A stretch of 34,756 nt of DNA. It comes from Candidatus Zixiibacteriota bacterium (GTDB lineage Bacteria > Zixibacteria > MSB-5A5 > GN15 > FEB-12). Every line of letters starts with the position of its first letter. Position 1 is the stretch's first letter. Below the pieces are notes generated by a model, which was given only the letters and a program-made list of their open reading frames with translations, searched no databases and was not told where the DNA came from. The position numbers and the translations under genes were made by a program. Where the stretch lies: assembly GCA_034439475.1 (NCBI GenBank), contig JAWXAN010000039.1:1-34756 (forward strand). Reading direction: 5' to 3'. Shown in pieces: positions 29,695 through 34,756 of this stretch.

Positions 29695-30789
29695 TTATAC
29701 CTTCACCCTCTGTTCAATTCGGCCTGAATCGATCCGGTAGCGTTGGCCTCGCTCTCCCATTTCTCGCGGCGGTTCGATTGCGGTGGTCAGAAATAGCTGT
29801 TTGAACTCTCCGAATTCCTGCATGAGCGCTGTGGCGCGTGAAGTATCGAGTTCGGCGAATATTTCATCGAGTAACAAGATTGGCGTGACTCGTCTCTTTT
29901 CTTTTAACAGATGATAAATGCCAAGTTTGAGTGAAATCGCCGCGGTGCGCCACTGACCCTGTGAACCATGTGTGCGCGCCGGTTTATCTGCTATCTCAAA
30001 AGTAATATCATCCCGATGCGGACCGACAAGAGAGTTTTTTAAAATTCGCTCTTTGGCACAATAGTCGTCGAGGCGCAGTTGAAACGCGGTCTCGATTCTA
30101 TCAAGGCTCTCTTCATCCTCGTCAATCGCAACCGAGGAATCGTAGCGAAGCATCATTTTTTCGCCGCCGGAGATGCGGGAATAATAATCCGAGGCAAGCA
30201 TTTTCAATGTCCGAAGCGCTGATGAACGAAGCGCCATCACTCTTGAGCCGTAACTGACAAGCAAAGGCTCAAAGGGACTGGGGTCCATCTGATTTTTAAG
30301 CGCCGCATTTTTTTGGGCAAGCGCGCGGTAGTAATCGGTCAGATCATTCAGGTATTTGCGTGAAAGTTGTGAAAGATAAATATCCAGAAAGAGTCTTCGT
30401 GACGACGGCGGCCCCGAAAGTATTTCGCTGTCTTCCGGTCCGGAAGCGACAGCGCAGAAACTGTCAAAAAGTTCGGCAATTTTTACATTTGAGCCGTCGA
30501 TGGTTATCTTCTTCCGTCCGCCTCGCTGGTAGGCAACCGCGACATCATGGCGCCGCTCTTGCGCCTCAAGCTCCCCCTGTAGTCGATAGACATCTTCCGT
30601 TTGGCGTACGAGAACGCTGTCGACGGCCCCTCGTTGAGACCGGCCCAGACAGAGTGTGAACAAGGCTTCGAGCAAATTGGTTTTGCCGGAACCGTTACTG
30701 CCAAAAAAAATATTGATGCCGTCGCTGAAGTCGACATCGAGATTATGGAAATTGCGAAAATTGCTTATGCGGAGCGAGTGGATGTGCAT
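29695..30789 (-). CDS. recF: DNA replication and repair protein RecF
   Basis: RecF helps load RecA at gapped single-strand DNA together with RecO and RecR. The 364-residue product has the family opening LRISNFRNFHNLDVDFSDGINIFFG, Walker A GSNGSGKTN (30-38), SGPPSSRRLFLDIYLSQL, LVGPHRDDI, the signature GSQGQWRTAAISLKLG and Walker B ILLLDEIFAELD. In most RecF the signature reads SQGQxRxxALxLKLA; here AAISLKLG is a mild variant. It follows dnaN by 156 bases in the normal dnaA-dnaN-recF order. The gap contains a degenerate GTCATTCC element. The ABC ATPase gene follows after 1 base. Confidence 0.95.
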   Translation of the reverse strand: MHIHSLRISNFRNFHNLDVDFSDGINIFFGSNGSGKTNLLEALFTLCLGRSQRGAVDSVLVRQTEDVYRLQGELEAQERRHDVAVAYQRGGRKKITIDGSNVKIAELFDSFCAVASGPEDSEILSGPPSSRRLFLDIYLSQLSRKYLNDLTDYYRALAQKNAALKNQMDPSPFEPLLVSYGSRVMALRSSALRTLKMLASDYYSRISGGEKMMLRYDSSVAIDEDEESLDRIETAFQLRLDDYCAKERILKNSLVGPHRDDITFEIADKPARTHGSQGQWRTAAISLKLGIYHLLKEKRRVTPILLLDEIFAELDTSRATALMQEFGEFKQLFLTTAIEPPREMGERGQRYRIDSGRIEQRVKV

Positions 30790-30945
30790 AGGGGAATATA
30801 GATAAGTAAAAGCCAGTTGTTTCTGTTATTGTGATTAAGGGATAGCGACATTTATGACTAATGCTGTACCGAGATTTAAGCCGATACTCTAATAATGTCA
30901 TTCCCCTCACATTCCAGTGCGAGTCAGAGACGCCCGAGACCACAT

Positions 30946-32058
30946 TCACTCCGCCAATCGAAGCGGCATTATCAAACAAAGGAAATCTGACTTCGGTATC
31001 TCTGGGCTATACACCACACCAGCCGAGACCGCCGACGAAAGCTCCAGGATTATATCGTTGCTGTCCATCTTTGAGAGAATTTCATTAACATAAGCCGCGT
31101 TGTAGCCGATCTCTATCGCCTCACCTTCAAAATCACAATCGAGCGTCTCCTTTCCTTCGCCGCCGACATCGGCATTGTTTGTCGAGAGCGTCAACGATGA
31201 TTTCTTGATGGCAAATTTGACTTGATGGGTTAGCGCATTGGAGAGAATTGAAACCCGTCGCACCGCGCCCGACAGTTCATCCTTTGAGATAACCATTTTC
31301 TTGTCGGCGGTGGCCGGAATAACCTGCTCGAAATTTGGATATGGACCTTCAATAAGGCGCGAGGTCAGCACCGTATCGCCAAGGTTGAAAATGATATTGT
31401 TCTCGCCGAAAATAATTCCAACATCTCCTTTGGTCGACTCAGCGAATTTGGGAATCAAGTTAAGAACCTTTGGCGGAATGATAATATCCTCGCTGAGTCC
31501 TTTCAATTTACTATTCTCTACCGCCATACGAGCCAGGCGATGGCCGTCGGTGGCCACCATCTGCATTTTGTCCCCTTTGGTCTGCCATAAGACGCCATTG
31601 AGCGCCGGACGTGTTTCATCAGTCGAACATGCAAACGTTGTTTTGCGAATCATACGGACAAGGTCTTCGCCGGATATGCGAATTTCTTTCTTGGTGTTGA
31701 CCGCCGGAAGTTTCGGGAAATCATCAGGGGAAAGCGACGCTATCTTGTAGGAGCCGTTGGGAATTTTAATTTCTACACGCGAGTTAACCGCTTCAATCGA
31801 AACCATCGATTCCGGAAGTTCTTTAATTATCTCAAAGAGAATTCGCGCTGGCAAAGCGACAGACCCTTTTTTTGTGACTTCGCATTCAACCGACACCGTG
31901 ATCGAGATATCAAGATCGGTCGCGGATAATTTAAGTTTATTCTCAAGCGCTTCAACGAGGATATTGGTCAATATGGGTAGGGTGGATTTTGTCGGAACAA
32001 CCTGAAGGATTGATTGCAGGCAGCCAGCGAGTTTTGATTTTGTTAGAGCGAATTTCAT
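30946..32058 (-). CDS. dnaN: DNA polymerase III beta subunit (sliding clamp)
   Basis: The ring-shaped clamp that holds the replicative polymerase on DNA. The length of 370 residues is standard for three clamp domains. Recognisable parts are MKFALTKSKLAGCLQSILQVVPTK at the N-terminus, LPILTNILVEA, TDLDISI, CSTDETRPALNGVLWQ, VATDGHRLA and the C-terminus DFLCLIMPLRL, which forms the binding pocket for polymerase peptides. A GGAGA ribosome binding site precedes ATG 32058 (minus strand). It lies between dnaA and recF as in most bacteria. Confidence 0.97.
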   Translation of the reverse strand: MKFALTKSKLAGCLQSILQVVPTKSTLPILTNILVEALENKLKLSATDLDISITVSVECEVTKKGSVALPARILFEIIKELPESMVSIEAVNSRVEIKIPNGSYKIASLSPDDFPKLPAVNTKKEIRISGEDLVRMIRKTTFACSTDETRPALNGVLWQTKGDKMQMVATDGHRLARMAVENSKLKGLSEDIIIPPKVLNLIPKFAESTKGDVGIIFGENNIIFNLGDTVLTSRLIEGPYPNFEQVIPATADKKMVISKDELSGAVRRVSILSNALTHQVKFAIKKSSLTLSTNNADVGGEGKETLDCDFEGEAIEIGYNAAYVNEILSKMDSNDIILELSSAVSAGVVYSPEIPKSDFLCLIMPLRLAE

Positions 32059-32341
32059 TTCAGATTATCTCCTGTGTGATGTTTACTCACACCTTTCTCT
32101 TTAACTAATAGGTTATATATATAAAAGATAGTAATAATAGGGTGTGTGAATATGTGTATAAGACCGAAACGAAACATTCTTCTCGCTCTAACACGCTCAC
32201 ACTATAGTTCTTATTGCCTCGTCTGCATTTTTTATCCTTCAACATTCATCTCATCTATTTTCAACATTCAGGTTAAGATATCAACATGTTTCATCTAATA
32301 AAAGTTATCAACACTAAATCCACAACCTTCCTCACAAGTTA
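32059..32341. promoter_or_regulatory. dnaA-dnaN intergenic region with DnaA-box-like sites
   Basis: AT-rich, no gene. TTATCAACA lies at 32305-32313 and TTATCAATA at 32339-32347 (the last few bases enter dnaA), with related TCAACATTC/TCAACATGT sequences between 32238 and 32290. These may bind DnaA and control dnaN, or form one part of a split origin with 33704-34124. Confidence 0.5.
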
Positions 32342-33703
32342 TCAATACAAAAGCGACGCTGAAATCTTGTCAATTTTTTCTCTGAACGACGGCTCAGCAG
32401 ACATACGGCGCGAGATAAGTTCGCAGGCGTGGATGACCGTCGAATGATCCCTTCCTCCAAACGCACCACCAATCACTTTAAGCGAATTGTCTGTCAAAGA
32501 CCGCGAAAGGTACATGGCTACCTGACGAGCAAGGGCAGCTTTGGCCGTCTTCTTCTTGGCCGTCATCATCGCCGATTCGACATTAAAGTGGTCACAAGTC
32601 TTCTTTTGAATAGATTCGATAGTAAGCTCTTTTTTCGACGGCGACAGGGCATCAGAGAGAATCTTTTTAGCCATTTCGAGATCGACCGGGACCTTTTGGA
32701 GCGATGCGTAGGCCAAAAGTCGCGTAAGGGCGCCTTCGAGTTCGCGGACATTCGTATTGATCGTGTCAGCAATAAATGTAATAACGCTCTCGGGAAGTGT
32801 TGCGCCCTCACAGCTCAGCTTGGTGTGCAGAATGGCTGTTCGGTTCTCAAGGTCTGGTGCCTGAAGGTCTGTGACCAGTCCCCAGGAGAATCGTGAGAGG
32901 AGACGCTCTTCGAGTCCTTTGATCTCTCGTGGCGGACGGTCGGAGGTGAGAATAATCTGCTTGCCGCAGTGATAGAGGGCATTAAAGGTATGAAAGAATT
33001 GTTCTTGCGTCCCCTCTTTGCCAGTGAAGAATTGAATGTCATCGATGATAAGACAGTCAACATCGCGATAAAAACGCGTGAAATCAGAAACCGAGCGGTC
33101 TGAAATAGCGGATATAAAATCCGATGTAAATTTTTCCGATGTGGCGTACATAATTCGTTTGTCCGGGAATGATTCCAAAATCTCATGGCCGATAGCCTGC
33201 ACGATATGTGTTTTCCCAAGTCCCGTGCCGCCATATATATAGAGCGGATTATAGCGCGTCATACCCGGCGCCTCGGAGACAGCCTTGGAGGCCGCGCAGG
33301 CGAAATTATTGAAGTCACCGACCACAAGCGAGTCGAAACGGTAACGGTCGCTCAAATTATGATTTTTCTGTGCCGACGAGGTGTGCACACGCATTTGCGA
33401 CGTTGGCGAAAGCAGGTCGAGCGCGGTCTGGTCTTCGCTTTCGTGCTGTCCAGTTATGACGTATACCAGGTCATAGCGCTTACCAAGAACTTCCTCGAAT
33501 GCTTCGTCAATGACATCTCTGAAATGGTCATTGATCCAATCGGCGACAAATTGATTTGGCACGGCGACCTTAAATGAGCCGTTACCGTTCGTTTCTCCCC
33601 GGGTCGGTTTGAGCCATGTGTTAAACGACTGCGCTTTGAGCCGTTTTGACATATACCCAAGACAGTCACTCCACTGTGTGGAGTTCGCTACTTTCTCAAT
33701 CAA
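32342..33703 (-). CDS. dnaA: Chromosomal replication initiator DnaA
   Basis: DnaA binds 9-bp boxes and opens the origin. The 453-residue product has domain I (WSDCLGYMSKRLKAQSFNTWLKP, 11-33), a variable linker (about 85-118), the AAA+ domain with Walker A GGTGLGKT (158-165) and Walker B CLIIDDIQFF (217-226), the sensor ILTSDRPP, LEERLLSRFSWGL, and the C-terminal DNA-binding domain with GGRDHSTVIHA. The start is TTG at 33703 with a G-rich stretch (GGGGGG) about 10 bases upstream; no in-frame ATG exists before domain I, and the next Met is residue 18, inside the conserved helix. It is divergent from no other gene, and origin-like DNA lies upstream. Confidence 0.97.
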   Translation of the reverse strand: MIEKVANSTQWSDCLGYMSKRLKAQSFNTWLKPTRGETNGNGSFKVAVPNQFVADWINDHFRDVIDEAFEEVLGKRYDLVYVITGQHESEDQTALDLLSPTSQMRVHTSSAQKNHNLSDRYRFDSLVVGDFNNFACAASKAVSEAPGMTRYNPLYIYGGTGLGKTHIVQAIGHEILESFPDKRIMYATSEKFTSDFISAISDRSVSDFTRFYRDVDCLIIDDIQFFTGKEGTQEQFFHTFNALYHCGKQIILTSDRPPREIKGLEERLLSRFSWGLVTDLQAPDLENRTAILHTKLSCEGATLPESVITFIADTINTNVRELEGALTRLLAYASLQKVPVDLEMAKKILSDALSPSKKELTIESIQKKTCDHFNVESAMMTAKKKTAKAALARQVAMYLSRSLTDNSLKVIGGAFGGRDHSTVIHACELISRRMSAEPSFREKIDKISASLLY

Positions 33704-34124
33704 AGGAATTCCCCCCGTCCTGTTTTATCAACATGTTACCCTCGTCCGAATGTCTTCACTAAGCAAGTACTTAACGCAATCACCTGTAATTTACCATGAA
33801 TTTTGTCAACACACTTATCCACACGATTGAGTGAAAAATGAAAAGTTAAGTGATGATTCCCCAATGGTTTTCGAAATCCGAAGAGAACCTATCCACACAG
33901 TATGCACATGTGATTGTTGACTTGATATCATGAGTATGTATATCAGTCGACAGCGGTTCCGTCAAGCAACTGTGTGGAAAAACATTAGATTTTTGTGAAC
34001 AGCTTATTTCTGAGTGTCTTACACCATTATGGACTCGTTCTAAAGATTGATAGGCGGTGTTCAGAGAGACCTAAATATAAAATTGAATATACCGATTCGA
34101 CAGCAAGGCAAAAACTTAACAGCC
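33704..34124. other. Probable origin of replication (oriC)
   Basis: 421 gene-free bases upstream of dnaA. DnaA-box matches are TTATCAACA at 33725-33733, the consensus TTATCCACA at 33815-33823, CTATCCACA at 33889-33897, and TGTGGAAAA (reverse) at 33973-33981. AT-rich stretches surround them, for example 33995-34090. Box density and position next to dnaA support an origin. An unwinding element cannot be placed by eye. Confidence 0.65.
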
Positions 34125-34756
34125 TTACTCGCTATCGAGTTTCCGAGCGATACTTTCAAAGAGCGCAATTTGTTCCGCAGTTCCCGACAACGCGACCGGA
34201 TTTCCGGTGTCAGATCCCTCGCGAATTGAAGTCATAAGCGGGACCTCGCCGAAAAACTTCGTTTTGAGTTGATCCGCCAGACTTTTTCCACCGCCTTGAC
34301 CAAAAATGTATTCGCGAGTGCCGTTACTGTCAAAGTATGACATGTTCTCAAGGACGCCTATCACTTTTAGATTTGTTTTTTCAGCGAGCTTTGCGACCCG
34401 CCCCGCAACATGGTAAGCGGTTTCCTGCGGGGTAGTTACGACAAGAAGTTCAGCCATCGGAATGGCCTGAGCGATGGTCAAAGTGATATCGCCAGTGCCG
34501 GGTGGGAGATCCAAAAAGAGGTAATCGAGATTATCCCAGCGGACATCGGTCAGGAACTGATTGATAGCTTTGTGTAGCAACGGTCCGCGCCAGATGACTG
34601 GATCGTCTTCGTCTACAAAAAAGCCCATCGAGACGACCTGGATATTATTTCCTTTGGTGAGCGGGACAATCATATCATCGATAACTATAGGCTGGCCTTG
34701 GACTCCGAGCATTCGCGGAATGGAAAAACCGTAGACATCGGCATCGAGCAGACCGA
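34125..34756 (-). CDS. mrp: Mrp/ApbC-family P-loop ATPase (N-terminus outside the window)
   Basis: C-terminal 210 residues of an Mrp/ApbC/NBP35-type ATPase, which carries iron-sulfur clusters to target proteins. The frame is open to the window edge: GLLDADVYGFSIPRMLGVQG, then VSMGFFVDEDDPVIWRGPLLHKAINQFL, DYLFLDLPPGTGD, VTTPQ and GVLENMSYF, then IFGQGGGKSLA. The P-loop lies outside. Where most Mrp proteins have a CxxC pair just after ENMSYF, this one has DSNGTREY, so the cluster-binding Cys pair is missing; some Bacteroidota relatives also lack it. It is separated from dnaA by the probable oriC. Confidence 0.9.
   Translation of the reverse strand, partial: GLLDADVYGFSIPRMLGVQGQPIVIDDMIVPLTKGNNIQVVSMGFFVDEDDPVIWRGPLLHKAINQFLTDVRWDNLDYLFLDLPPGTGDITLTIAQAIPMAELLVVTTPQETAYHVAGRVAKLAEKTNLKVIGVLENMSYFDSNGTREYIFGQGGGKSLADQLKTKFFGEVPLMTSIREGSDTGNPVALSGTAEQIALFESIARKLDSE

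Noticed and set aside
32429-32896. 155-residue plus-strand frame opposite dnaA
   Set aside because: It is a shadow of dnaA without a ribosome binding site or a recognisable motif.

Overview
The window is a bacterial chromosome segment that includes the replication-initiation locus. The genes dnaA, dnaN and recF lie in the usual order on the minus strand, with DnaA-box-rich intergenic DNA around dnaA. Several features suggest the FCB superphylum, most likely candidate division Zixibacteria or a close relative: a secreted protein with paired dockerin-like repeats of the GNVDxxPDGVIDISDLSxLIDYxF type, a bacterial geranylgeranylglyceryl phosphate synthase, a small membrane protein resembling DUF3098, and large numbers of intergenic hairpin repeats. 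This placement is inferred from sequence character only; no search was run.

Layout. 1-1046: tail of an unidentified acidic protein, then an RluB-type pseudouridine synthase. 1047-5313: repeat-rich DNA holding a secreted dockerin-type protein with a clan CD-like His/Cys pair, and a REP-associated tyrosine transposase broken by an amber codon. 5314-10409: an accessory block with a class I glutamine amidotransferase, an RLAN-domain protein, a RimK-like ATP-grasp ligase, a GNAT-C39 peptidase fusion and an AsnRS-like synthetase without anticodon domain; the last has its own promoter, a leader of about 290 nt and an intrinsic terminator just before the ribosome binding site. 10410-13426: repeats, then a minus-strand four-gene operon headed by a DUF4388 protein. 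13745-19644: a tightly coupled plus-strand operon of recX, alaS, GGGPS, gmhA and an O-antigen ligase/polymerase-like gene. 19645-21436: repeats, a small membrane protein, tRNA-Val(UAC) and a GIY-YIG cassette bounded by inverted and direct repeats. 21437-28421: envelope genes, namely a patatin-type outer-membrane protein, divergent from an RNA methyltransferase, a DUF4097 protein and an SppA fused to a barrel-like N-terminus. 28422-34756: repeats, an ABC ATPase, recF, dnaN, dnaA, the probable oriC, and a partial Mrp.

How the parts work together. The RLAN, ATP-grasp and GNAT-C39 genes form a compact unit (13-nt overlap, then a 2-3 nt gap) of the type predicted to make or process a peptide-like product by ATP-dependent amide ligation. 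The amidotransferase and AsnRS-like genes flanking it may belong to the same chemistry, but lie on the other strand. The alaS operon joins translation with lipid and surface-polysaccharide genes. The intergenic DNA is dominated by at least three hairpin families whose arms vary while pairing is kept. They sit around the transposase remnant and the GIY-YIG gene, which suggests a REP/RAYT-like mobile system.
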